Assembly: GCF_020639365.1 (NCBI RefSeq)
Contig: NZ_JAINUL010000001.1
Location: 5,261,331 to 5,325,330 of the forward strand
DNA length: 64,000 nucleotides
Source: Streptomyces flavotricini
Lineage (GTDB): Bacteria; Actinomycetota; Actinomycetes; Streptomycetales; Streptomycetaceae
Direction: 5' to 3'
The position numbers and the translations under genes were made by a program. Numbering within the stretch: position 1 is the stretch's first letter; each line of letters begins with the position of its first letter. This document shows positions 8,406 to 15,669 of the stretch, one piece after another. Below the pieces are notes generated by a model that was given only the letters and a program-made list of their open reading frames with translations, had not been told where the DNA came from and did not search any database.

Positions 8406-8942
8406 TTAGTACCCCGAGCCGGGGTGACCGTACTGGCCGCCCTGGCCGCCCTGGCCGCCGTACCCGCCCTGGCCGCCCTGGCCATTCTGGCCGCGCTGGG
8501 CGATGAGCTCGTCCCGGATCTCCTTGAGGACGACCAGCTCGGTGATCTCCATCGTCTCCTGCACGCCCTCCTTGGCCCGGCGGCGCTGCTCCATCCTGGC
8601 CAGGTACTTCGACATCGGCAGCACCATCAGGAAATAGACGACCGCGGCGGTGATCAGGAACGTCAGCGCGGCGTTCAGCACCGAGCCCCAAAGGATGTTC
8701 ACGCCGATGGCATCCCCCTTCGCGTCGATGCCGCAGGGGCCCTTCAGGCAGGACGTGTAACCGTCCAGGCTCTTCGTGCCGATCGCGCCGACCAGCGGGC
8801 TGATGATCCCCTTCACCACCGAGTTCACGATGTTCGTGAACGCGGCGCCGATGACGACCGCCACCGCCAGGTCGACCACGTTGCCGCGCATCAGGAAGGC
8901 TTTGAAGCCTGCCAGGACGCCTTCCTTCTTCTTCTCGCTCAC
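8406..8942 (-). CDS. mscL: Large-conductance mechanosensitive channel MscL
   Basis: This 178-residue channel opens on hypo-osmotic shock to release solutes. The N-terminal amphipathic helix and first transmembrane helix (FKAFLMRGNVVDLAVAVVIG) are canonical. The second helix and the charged cytoplasmic helix (ELVVLKEIRDELIAQ) follow. It is about 25 residues longer than mycobacterial MscL because of a Gly/Gln-rich tail after the last helix. The GTG at 8942 was chosen because GAGAGG lies about 9 bases upstream and the family begins near VSEKKKEG. Confidence 0.93.
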   Translation of the reverse strand: MSEKKKEGVLAGFKAFLMRGNVVDLAVAVVIGAAFTNIVNSVVKGIISPLVGAIGTKSLDGYTSCLKGPCGIDAKGDAIGVNILWGSVLNAALTFLITAAVVYFLMVLPMSKYLARMEQRRRAKEGVQETMEITELVVLKEIRDELIAQRGQNGQGGQGGYGGQGGQGGQYGHPGSGY

Positions 8943-9080
8943 TACTGGGCCTCTCTTCGAATCCGCCGAACATGGAGCCAACGGTTCCGAAAGCTACGGC
9001 AGTCCGGGCCCGGCGTGTCCAATCGGGGCAGGACTGGTGGGGACGTGACTGAACGCCAGTCCGATTCGACGCTGTCCGCT

Positions 9081-9593
9081 TCAGCACAGTGTCACCGCCA
9101 GTCGCGCCACCGCGCCCGCTCCCACGAGGGCCCGCGCCGTGTCCCTCGGCACCGACAGGACGACCAGCGCCCCGGCGTCCGCAACACCCTTCTCCGGATC
9201 GGGCACTTCGGCGACGCGGGCGCCCGCGGCCACCACCCGCGGCGGACCCGCGCGCTCCGCCGCGACCACGTCCACCCGGTCCCCGGGCCGCAACAGCCGC
9301 ACCGTCGCCGCGTCCGCGATGCGCACGGGTGCCGACACCCACCGCACCACGGCCGGCGGGGACTTCACCTCCGGGGGTGCGGCGCCCCGCGAGGCCTGGG
9401 CCGCCTCCGTCCCGCCCACCACCGCCAGCGCGGCCGCCAGGACGGCCAGGCCGCCCGACGCGGCACGCCGCCGGCGCCGGACGGCCCGGCGCAACCGGTC
9501 TGCGCCCCGGCCCACGCGGAGCGGGGGGAAGGACGGGACCGGGCGCGCGGGGGGACACGTGGAAGAGGGTGAGGAACAAGGGGACTTGGACAT
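9081..9593 (-). CDS. SAF-domain membrane protein (CpaB/RcpC-like)
   Basis: This 170-residue protein has an Arg-rich N-terminus, one membrane helix (about 55-70) and an extracytoplasmic SAF domain with LRPGDRVDVVAAE. SAF domains occur in Flp-pilus assembly proteins (CpaB/RcpC) and bind sugars or peptidoglycan-like ligands. No pilus genes are nearby, so its task is unknown. ATG 9593 is used; an open frame extends to 9647 but the added residues are not typical. Confidence 0.75.
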   Translation of the reverse strand: MSKSPCSSPSSTCPPARPVPSFPPLRVGRGADRLRRAVRRRRRAASGGLAVLAAALAVVGGTEAAQASRGAAPPEVKSPPAVVRWVSAPVRIADAATVRLLRPGDRVDVVAAERAGPPRVVAAGARVAEVPDPEKGVADAGALVVLSVPRDTARALVGAGAVARLAVTLC

Positions 9594-9686
9594 GACGGCC
9601 ACCACCGGTGAATCGGATTCCGATGCCCGGACCCAGCGCCCGGACACCCCTCACGATCCGCCGTCCCGCGAAATCCCGCTCAGGCC

Positions 9687-9713
9687 TGTGGACAGTCCCC
9701 ACCCTGTGGACAA
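9687..9713 (-). promoter_or_regulatory. Pair of DnaA-box-like 9-mers
   Basis: Read on the minus strand, 9713-9705 is TTGTCCACA, the preferred Streptomyces DnaA box, and 9695-9687 is CTGTCCACA. The two starts are 18 bases apart in the same orientation. The rest of the 9594-9841 spacer shows no other element. Confidence 0.3.
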
Positions 9714-9841
9714 CCCCGTCACCCACACGAGTGGGCGGCCGTCAGACCCGGCGATCTCCCCGCGACCCCCGCCGCACCGCGGGCGAGCTGCTGCGGGGGT
9801 CGCGGGGGAGTGAGCACCGGCCCGTCACCCGCCGGTGCCCG

Positions 9842-10534
9842 CTACCCGCCGGCCCGTACGCGGCGCAGCGCGGCCACCGGGTCGGCGGCCCGCGTGACCG
9901 CCCGGCCCACCACCACGTGCGAGGCCCCGGCGGCGAAGGCGGCCCGCGCCGTCCCGGCCCGGGAGCCGTGCTCGCCCGCGCTCCCGCCCGCCAGGGTCAC
10001 GCCCGGCGTCACGATCAGGGCCCGCGGCCCCAGCGCGTCCCGCAGTGCGCCCGTCTCGCCCGGGGCGGCGATGACCCCGTCACAGCCGGCGCCCACGGAC
10101 AACCGGGCCAGTCGCAGCACCTGCTCGTCGGTGGTCGCGTCGATGCCGATGTCGGCGAGATCGCGCCCGGTCATGCTGGTCACCACCGTCAGCGCGAGCA
10201 CCCGCAGCCCGGGGAACCCCCGGGCCGCGTCCACCGCCGCGGCCATGATCCCCGTACCGCCCATGGCGTGCACGGTCACCATGGACGCACCCAGGGCGCC
10301 CGCGGCGCGTACCGCGCCCGCCACGGAATTCGGGATCTCGAAGAGCTTCAGGTCCAGGAACACCTCGTGCCCGCGCCCGACCAGCTCCTCGACGAGGCCC
10401 GGCCCGGCGGCGGTGAGCAGCTCCAGCCCGATCTTGTAGTGGCCGCAGGCGTCCCCGAGGCGGTCGACGAGCGCCTCCGCTTCCCTGCGACCCGCGAAGT
10501 CGAGGGCGACGATCGTCCGGCTGTCGTTGATCAC
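9842..10534 (-). CDS. Orotidine 5'-phosphate decarboxylase-like protein with altered active site
   Basis: This 230-residue TIM-barrel protein is the size of type I OMP decarboxylases (PyrF). It keeps D12, K34 (YKIG), D61 and K63, but the residue that should be the second catalytic Asp is E66 (DLKLFEIPNS instead of DxKxxDIPN). The late phosphate-loop motif, normally a DQ pair before TP, is here GEHGSRAG. It may be a divergent decarboxylase or a relative with another substrate. Streptomyces normally carry a separate, longer type II PyrF in the pyr operon. GTG 10534 was chosen from the family start (INDSRTIVALDF). Confidence 0.75.
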   Translation of the reverse strand: MINDSRTIVALDFAGRREAEALVDRLGDACGHYKIGLELLTAAGPGLVEELVGRGHEVFLDLKLFEIPNSVAGAVRAAGALGASMVTVHAMGGTGIMAAAVDAARGFPGLRVLALTVVTSMTGRDLADIGIDATTDEQVLRLARLSVGAGCDGVIAAPGETGALRDALGPRALIVTPGVTLAGGSAGEHGSRAGTARAAFAAGASHVVVGRAVTRAADPVAALRRVRAGG

Positions 10535-10858
10535 CCGGCCATTGTGCGGCGCGGCCCGGCCCGTCGTCCTCAGGGCCCCCCGCGAGGGCGCGCGGAGCGG
10601 TCCCGTACGCGTCACGGGCCGCACGGGCCCCACGGGCGTCACCCGGCGTCAGAGTGCCGTCGGGGTCCTCGTGGCGGCGAACCGCGCCACCGCGTTCCGG
10701 AGCCTTCGAGGAAGCCGGGCGGGTCGCCCGCGACGAGGCCGGACCCGCCGTTCGCGGAGGCGGCGAAGGCCGCGAGGACGGCGTCCACCCGCGCCGTGAG
10801 GTCCGCGGCCCAGGCCCGGATCCAGGCCCGGAGCCAGGCCGCGTCGAGGCCTCCGCGC
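10535..10858. other. 324-base gap with no confident gene
   Basis: On the minus strand, right after mtnP, one frame reads as a plausible helical peptide (AAWLRAWIRAWAADLTARVD) to a stop near 10632. It has no convincing start or ribosome binding site. A short imperfect direct repeat (GCCCGGA / GCCCGGAG) lies at about 10813-10832. Nothing else was seen. Confidence 0.3.
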
Positions 10859-11692
10859 TCAGGGCAGTTCGATGCCCAGGTCCCAGCCGTCGTGGGCGTG
10901 GGTGCACAGGCAGGCGCGGGAATCCGTGGCGGGGAGGGCCGAGACCGCGTCGAAGAGGACCTCGCGCAGGCGGCCCACGTTCTCGCCGAACACCTTCAGG
11001 ACCTCGGTGTGGGACACCCCCTCACCCGTCTCCGCGCCCGCGTCCAGGTCCGTGACCAGAGCCATCGACGTGTAGCAGAGCCCGAGCTCGCGGGCGAGGA
11101 CCGCCTCCGGGTGGCCCGTCATGCCGACGACCGACCAGCCCATCGCCGCGTGCCACTTGGACTCGGCGCGCGTCGAGAAGCGGGGTCCCTCGACGACGAC
11201 CATCGTGCCGCCGTCCACCGGCTCCCACTCCCGGCCGCGCGCCGCCGCCAGCGCGACCGAGCGGCCCACCGGGCAGTACGGGTCGGCGAAGGTGGTGTGC
11301 ACGACGTTCGGCACGGTTCCGTCGGGCAGCGGCTCCCCGTCGAAGAAGGTCTGGGCGCGGGACTTCGTACGGTCGACCAGCTGGTCGGGAACGAGCAGCG
11401 TGCCCGGACCGTACTCGGTGCGCAGGCCGCCGACCGCGCACGGGCCGAGGACCTGGCGCACGCCCACCGAGCGCAGCGCCCACAGGTTGGCCCGGTAGTT
11501 GATCTTGTGCGGCGGGACCTTGTGGCTGCGGCCGTGGCGGGGGAGGAAGGCGACCTGGCGCCCGGCCAACTCGCCGAGGAAGAGGGAGTCGCTCGGGGGC
11601 CCGTACGGGGTGTCCACCCGGACCTCGGAGACGTCGTCCAGGAAGGAGTAGAAGCCCGAGCCGCCGATGACACCGATCTCTGCGTTAGCCAT
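10859..11692 (-). CDS. mtnP: S-methyl-5'-thioadenosine phosphorylase
   Basis: This 277-residue PNP/MTAP family enzyme splits methylthioadenosine with phosphate to adenine and methylthioribose-1-phosphate in the purine and methionine salvage pathway. The N-terminal IGVIGGSGFY, the phosphate-binding RHGRSHKVPPHKINYRAN, the GMTGHPEA segment and the base-binding TDLDAG all match the family. A few actinobacterial members act on other purine nucleosides, so the exact substrate is not certain. A TAGGGT box 6 bases before the ATG suggests a leaderless transcript. Confidence 0.92.
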   Translation of the reverse strand: MANAEIGVIGGSGFYSFLDDVSEVRVDTPYGPPSDSLFLGELAGRQVAFLPRHGRSHKVPPHKINYRANLWALRSVGVRQVLGPCAVGGLRTEYGPGTLLVPDQLVDRTKSRAQTFFDGEPLPDGTVPNVVHTTFADPYCPVGRSVALAAARGREWEPVDGGTMVVVEGPRFSTRAESKWHAAMGWSVVGMTGHPEAVLARELGLCYTSMALVTDLDAGAETGEGVSHTEVLKVFGENVGRLREVLFDAVSALPATDSRACLCTHAHDGWDLGIELP

Positions 11693-11698
11693 GCCGCC

Positions 11699-11704
11699 AC
11701 CCTA
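11699..11704 (-). promoter_or_regulatory. -10 element of mtnP, probably leaderless
   Basis: On the minus strand TAGGGT lies exactly 6 bases before the mtnP ATG (11692), with no Shine-Dalgarno sequence between. Confidence 0.5.
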
Positions 11705-11717
11705 ACCGGGCATGCGC

Positions 11718-11751
11718 AAGGCCCCGCCGCCCGGAAGGGCGACGGGGCCTT
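11718..11751 (-). terminator. Terminator hairpin after fmdB
   Basis: A 9-bp stem (AAGGCCCCG / CGGGGCCTT), one mismatch, then 5 bp with a GGAA loop. It lies 25 bases downstream of the fmdB stop and before the mtnP promoter. It has no T-run, as is common in Streptomyces. Confidence 0.7.
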
Positions 11752-11775
11752 ACGAAGATCGGACGAAGCCGGGGA

Positions 11776-12069
11776 TCAGGCGGCCGACGTGGAGCCGGTG
11801 CTCGTGCTCGACGTCGAGGACGACGAAGAAGCGGCCGGAGCGGCGGCGGGCGTCGACGGCTTCGAGGTGGCAGGGGTGCTGCTCGACGAAGCGCCACGGC
11901 TGTCGTTCCGGTAGAAACCGGAACCCTTGAAGACGATGCCGACCGCGGAGAACACCTTCTTCAGGCGTCCGTGGCAGTTCGGGCACTCGGTCAGTGCGTC
12001 ATCGGTGAACTTCTGCACGGCCTCAAGGCCCTCACCGCACTCGGTGCACTGGTACTGGTAGGTCGGCAC
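11776..12069 (-). CDS. fmdB: FmdB-type zinc-ribbon protein
   Basis: This 97-residue protein begins with the FmdB regulatory-protein zinc ribbon, C8-x2-C11 and C29-x2-C32 (YQCTECG, ECPNCHG), followed by the VGIVFKGSGFYRND segment typical of the family. The last 40 residues are almost only Ser, Thr, Ala and Pro. The GTG start has AGGAGG 6 bases upstream. Its cellular role is not established. Confidence 0.88.
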   Translation of the reverse strand: MPTYQYQCTECGEGLEAVQKFTDDALTECPNCHGRLKKVFSAVGIVFKGSGFYRNDSRGASSSSTPATSKPSTPAAAPAASSSSSTSSTSTGSTSAA

Positions 12070-12136
12070 GAATTTCCTCCTGGCACTCTGACTCGATGAG
12101 TGCTAACGACGTTCCATGGTGACGTATTCCGGCCGA

Positions 12137-13471
12137 TCAGTCCACCGTCACCGGCACGCGGTGACCGACACCACGCTCGTTCACCCGCGCAGCAGGGGCC
12201 TCGGGGGCAACGGTGGCGGGCGATCCCGCCGAGGAGTTGATGATCCGGCTCGGGGCCTTCGGGGCCAGGCTCGAGCGCAGCGCGAGCAGGGTCGCCAGCG
12301 CCAGCACGGTGCCCGCCATCGGCACCAGGAAGCCGTACGAGGACCCGTGCGCGTCCGTCAGGCGGCCGGCAAGGGTCACGGCGGTGGCCTGACCGAAGGC
12401 GACGGCGCCGGTCAGCCAGGTGAAGGCCTCGGTCCGGGCGTTCGCCGGGATCAGGGACTCGATCATCGTGTAGCCGGTGATCAGGGCCGGGGCGATGCAC
12501 AGGCCGACGACCAGGCCGAGCGCGCCCAGCAGGATCATCGAGTGCGCGGTCCACAGGACCGAGGCGGCCACGGTGAGGCCGGCGTAGCCGAGCAGTAGCC
12601 GGCGGCGCGGGCCGATCTTCCAGGCGATGGCGCCGCAGGCGATGCCCGCGGTCATGTTGCCGGCCGCGAAGACGCCGTAGAGCAGGCCGTTGGCGCCCGG
12701 GTTGCCGATCTCGTTCGAGAAGGCGGCCAGCGACACCTGCATGCCGCCGAAGACGGCGCCGATGCCGAGGAAGGCCACGATCAGGACGCGCAGGCCCGGG
12801 AAGGACAGCGCGGAGGCGTGCTTCTCGCCGTCTGCCGCTACGGCGTGCGGCTTGGGCTGGGTGGCGCGCTGGGCGGCGAAGACCAGACCGCCGGCCAGCG
12901 TCAGCGCGGCCTCGGTGATCAGGCCGGCGGCCGGGTGGACACCGGTGCACAGCGCGGTGGCCAGCACCGGGCCGACGACGAAGGTGAACTCGTCGGTGAC
13001 GGACTCGAACGCGGCGGCCGTCGGCAGCAGCGGGGAGCCCTCCAGCTTGGCGGCCCAGCGGGCCCGGACCATCGGTCCGACCTGCGGGACGGAGGCGCCG
13101 GCGGGGACGGCCGCCAGGGCCAGCGCCCACACGGGAGCGCCCAGCAGCGCGAGCGCCACGAGGGTGCTGACGGCCGCGGAGTGCATGAGGACGACGGGGA
13201 CCAGGACGGCGCTCTGGCCGCGGCGGTCGGTGAGCTTGCCCATCACCGGGGCGGACAGCGCCATCGAGACGCCGGTGACGGCGGCGACGATGCCGGCGCT
13301 GCCGTAGGAACCGGTGGTGTGCTGGACGAGCAGCAGGATGCTGATGGTCAGCATGCCGAAGGGGAGCCGGGCGGCGAATCCCGGGAGAACGAAGCCGATG
13401 GCGCCGGGCGTGCGCAGGAGCTGCCCGTAACCGGGGCGTGCGGACTTGTCGGTCGTGACCGCGGATGTCAC
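12137..13471 (-). CDS. MFS transporter, probable exporter
   Basis: This 444-residue major facilitator protein has about 12 helices, with the loop 2-3 motif GKLTDRRGQSAVL. The substrate is unknown. GTG 13471 is preceded by GGAAAGG at 7 bases and starts the family-like VTSAVTTDKSARPGYGQLL segment. A TACGAT box at 13687-13692 would give a leader of about 210 bases, and a 27-codon frame (13468-13551) in that leader ends overlapping this start by GTGA. Coupled translation is possible. Confidence 0.85.
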   Translation of the reverse strand: MTSAVTTDKSARPGYGQLLRTPGAIGFVLPGFAARLPFGMLTISILLLVQHTTGSYGSAGIVAAVTGVSMALSAPVMGKLTDRRGQSAVLVPVVLMHSAAVSTLVALALLGAPVWALALAAVPAGASVPQVGPMVRARWAAKLEGSPLLPTAAAFESVTDEFTFVVGPVLATALCTGVHPAAGLITEAALTLAGGLVFAAQRATQPKPHAVAADGEKHASALSFPGLRVLIVAFLGIGAVFGGMQVSLAAFSNEIGNPGANGLLYGVFAAGNMTAGIACGAIAWKIGPRRRLLLGYAGLTVAASVLWTAHSMILLGALGLVVGLCIAPALITGYTMIESLIPANARTEAFTWLTGAVAFGQATAVTLAGRLTDAHGSSYGFLVPMAGTVLALATLLALRSSLAPKAPSRIINSSAGSPATVAPEAPAARVNERGVGHRVPVTVD

Positions 13472-13551
13472 GGCCTGGCCTTTCCGCTGCCTGGTAGAGC
13501 GTCCCCGTCTGCGGACGGTGTGCCGCCTCGTGAGCGACCGCACCCGTACAT
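13468..13551 (-). CDS. Possible 27-codon leader peptide
   Basis: ATG 13551 to a TGA that overlaps the GTG of the MFS gene. It encodes a Gly/Arg/Ser-rich peptide beginning MYGCGRSRGG. The only support is its exact stop-start overlap with the transporter and its place in an unusually long leader; there is no clear ribosome binding site. Confidence 0.2.
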   Translation of the reverse strand: MYGCGRSRGGTPSADGDALPGSGKARP

Positions 13552-13922
13552 GTGGGAGCCCCGAGAGCTGTCCTCTTGCGCAGAACCGAGTGATACCTGG
13601 GCGCCCACTGCGGGAGGGAGCCACGGCCGCTTTGCGGTCGCGCCAGCTCTGCGTCAGGCAGAGTTGGTTCGATGTGGTGTGCCTTTATCGTACAGGCAGA
13701 CCACATGTGTGTCCTGTGATTCCGGCGACATGCGGTGCCTTCACCTGCGATTAACTGGAAGTTCGTATTCCGCGACCCGTGAAAGTGGGGTGAAACGGCC
13801 CGGAAACCCTGAAAACACAGAATTAGAACGACACTCTAACGCTCTGTTGAAGTCAGGTCCGGCCCGCGTACGGGCCGCACGGGATCCGTCCGGACCCCCA
13901 TCGGCCCCCGCTCAGGCCCCGC
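13552..13922. other. Intergenic region upstream of the MFS gene
   Basis: It holds the remaining leader of the MFS gene, a -10-like TACGAT on the minus strand (13687-13692), and an AT-richer part with a dyad at about 13818-13846 (arms CAG...TTAGA and TCTAA...CTG). The dyad could be an operator. No gene was seen. Confidence 0.35.
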
Positions 13923-15425
13923 TCAGGCTCCGTTCGAGCCCGTCCCGAGCCATCCGGCCAGCTTGCCGCCCCGGGCCACCGCCCGCAGCCGGGCCTCCGC
14001 CGCGTCCCGTACCGGATCCGTGGCCACCACGAGCAGCTCGTCCCCGCGCCGCAGCACCGTGGACGGCAGCGGTACGAAGCTCTTCGCGTCCCGGACCACC
14101 AGCGTCACCGAAGCCCCCGGCGGCAGCCGCAGCTCGCTCACCTCGACGCCGTGCATCCGCGAGGCCTCCGGAATGGCGAAGGACAGCAGGTGCCCGCGCA
14201 GCTTCTCCAGCGGCGCCGACTCGATCCCCAGGTCGGCGGCGGCCGCGTCGGAGTCGCCGAGCTCCAGCTTGCGCGCGAGCCAGGGCAGGGTCGGGCCCTG
14301 GACCAGGGTGTAGACGACGACCAGCACGAAGACGATGTTGAAGACGCGGTCGCTGCCCTCGATCCCGGTCACCATCGGGATGGTCGCCAGGATGATGGGC
14401 ACGGCGCCGCGCAGCCCCGCCCACGACATCAGGGCCTGCTCCTGCCACGGGATCCGGAACGGCAGCAGGCTGACGAAGACCTCCAGGGGTCGCGCCACCA
14501 TGGTCAGCACCAGCCCGATGACCACGGCCGGCCAGAAGTCGTGCACGAGCTCGTGCGGGGTCACCAGCAGGCCCAGCAGCACGAACATGCCGATCTGGGC
14601 GATCCAGCCGAGCCCGTCCGCGAACCCCCGGGTCGCCGGCCAGTGCGGGAGCTTCGCGTTGCCGAGGACCATGGCGGCCAGGTAGACGGCGAGGAAGCCG
14701 GAGCCGTGCGCGATCGCGCCGGCCGCGTACGCCGACACCGCGATCGCCATCACGGCGATCGGGTAGAGGCCGGAGGCGGGCAGGGCCACGTGCCGCAGGC
14801 CGTACGCCCCCAGGAAGCCCACGGACAGGCCGATCGCGACGCCGATCAGCAGCTCAAGGGCGATCTTGCCGACGAGGACGTACCACTGGTCCACGGGTCC
14901 GACGGTCGCGAAGGCGACGACCAGGATGACGACGGGGGCGTCGTTGAAACCCGACTCGGCCTCCAGCACACCGGTGATCCGGGAGGGCAGCGGGACCTTG
15001 CGCAGGACGGAGAAGACGGCCGCGGCGTCGGTCGAGGAGACGACGGCGCCGATCAGCAGGGCCTGCCGCCAGTCCAGCCCGACCAGGTAGTGCGCGCCCG
15101 CGGCCGTGACGCCGACGCTGATCGCGACGCCGACCAGCGACAGCACGATCGCGGCCGGCAGGGCCGGTTTGATCTGTTTCCACTTGGTGCCCAGACCGCC
15201 CTCGGCGAGGATCACGACGAGCGCGGCGTAGCCGATGACCTGGGTCAGCTCGGCATTGTCGAATACGACGTTGCCTATCCCGTCCTGGCCTATCGCTATG
15301 CCTATGCCGAGGTAGATGAGCAGGCTGGGGAGGCCGCTGCGTGAAGAGATGCGTACCGCCGCGACGGCGACGAGCAGCACGAGCGAGCAGACCAGCAGGA
15401 GCTCATTGAGCGTGTGGACGGTCAG
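13923..15425 (-). CDS. CPA1 potassium/proton antiporter with C-terminal TrkA-C domain
   Basis: This 500-residue membrane protein has about 12 helices with the ion-binding Asn-Asp pair in GFNDAPVVI, then a cytoplasmic RCK_C/TrkA-C domain (about 410-485) that usually senses nucleotides or K+. It should exchange K+ or Na+ for protons. The start is probably CTG 15425: it gives the expected N-terminus LTVHTLNELLLVCS and has GAGGAAAGG about 9 bases upstream. The first in-frame GTG (15380) would cut into the first helix and has no ribosome binding site. Confidence 0.85.
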   Translation of the reverse strand: MTVHTLNELLLVCSLVLLVAVAAVRISSRSGLPSLLIYLGIGIAIGQDGIGNVVFDNAELTQVIGYAALVVILAEGGLGTKWKQIKPALPAAIVLSLVGVAISVGVTAAGAHYLVGLDWRQALLIGAVVSSTDAAAVFSVLRKVPLPSRITGVLEAESGFNDAPVVILVVAFATVGPVDQWYVLVGKIALELLIGVAIGLSVGFLGAYGLRHVALPASGLYPIAVMAIAVSAYAAGAIAHGSGFLAVYLAAMVLGNAKLPHWPATRGFADGLGWIAQIGMFVLLGLLVTPHELVHDFWPAVVIGLVLTMVARPLEVFVSLLPFRIPWQEQALMSWAGLRGAVPIILATIPMVTGIEGSDRVFNIVFVLVVVYTLVQGPTLPWLARKLELGDSDAAAADLGIESAPLEKLRGHLLSFAIPEASRMHGVEVSELRLPPGASVTLVVRDAKSFVPLPSTVLRRGDELLVVATDPVRDAAEARLRAVARGGKLAGWLGTGSNGA

Positions 15426-15669
15426 TGGGCGGCCCTTTCCTCAAGTTGCCCGGCGGAACGTTCCTCCAGGCGACAAGTCCGGCAAGATCGGCAGGTACTT
15501 CGTTACCTTACCTAATATTTGACGCGCCCTTTACGCGATACCCACATTGTGAAACGCCTGTTCGGCCCTGTCCTCGTCACCTCGACCCCTGGCGGATCAA
15601 CGCACCCGGTGCTGCGCCTATGGTTGCTCCCAGCACTCCCAGGACCACCCTGCCCCTCTAAGGACAGCG

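Noticed and set aside
6394..9726. A 1110-codon open frame on the minus strand
   Set aside because: It lies opposite the narK operon and runs through mscL and the SAF gene. Its composition (long Arg/Gly/Glu/Asp runs) is that of an antisense shadow in G+C-rich DNA.
13446..13754. A 102-codon plus-strand frame over the MFS leader
   Set aside because: It has no ribosome binding site, many Cys/Arg and no domain; it lies opposite a likely leader region.
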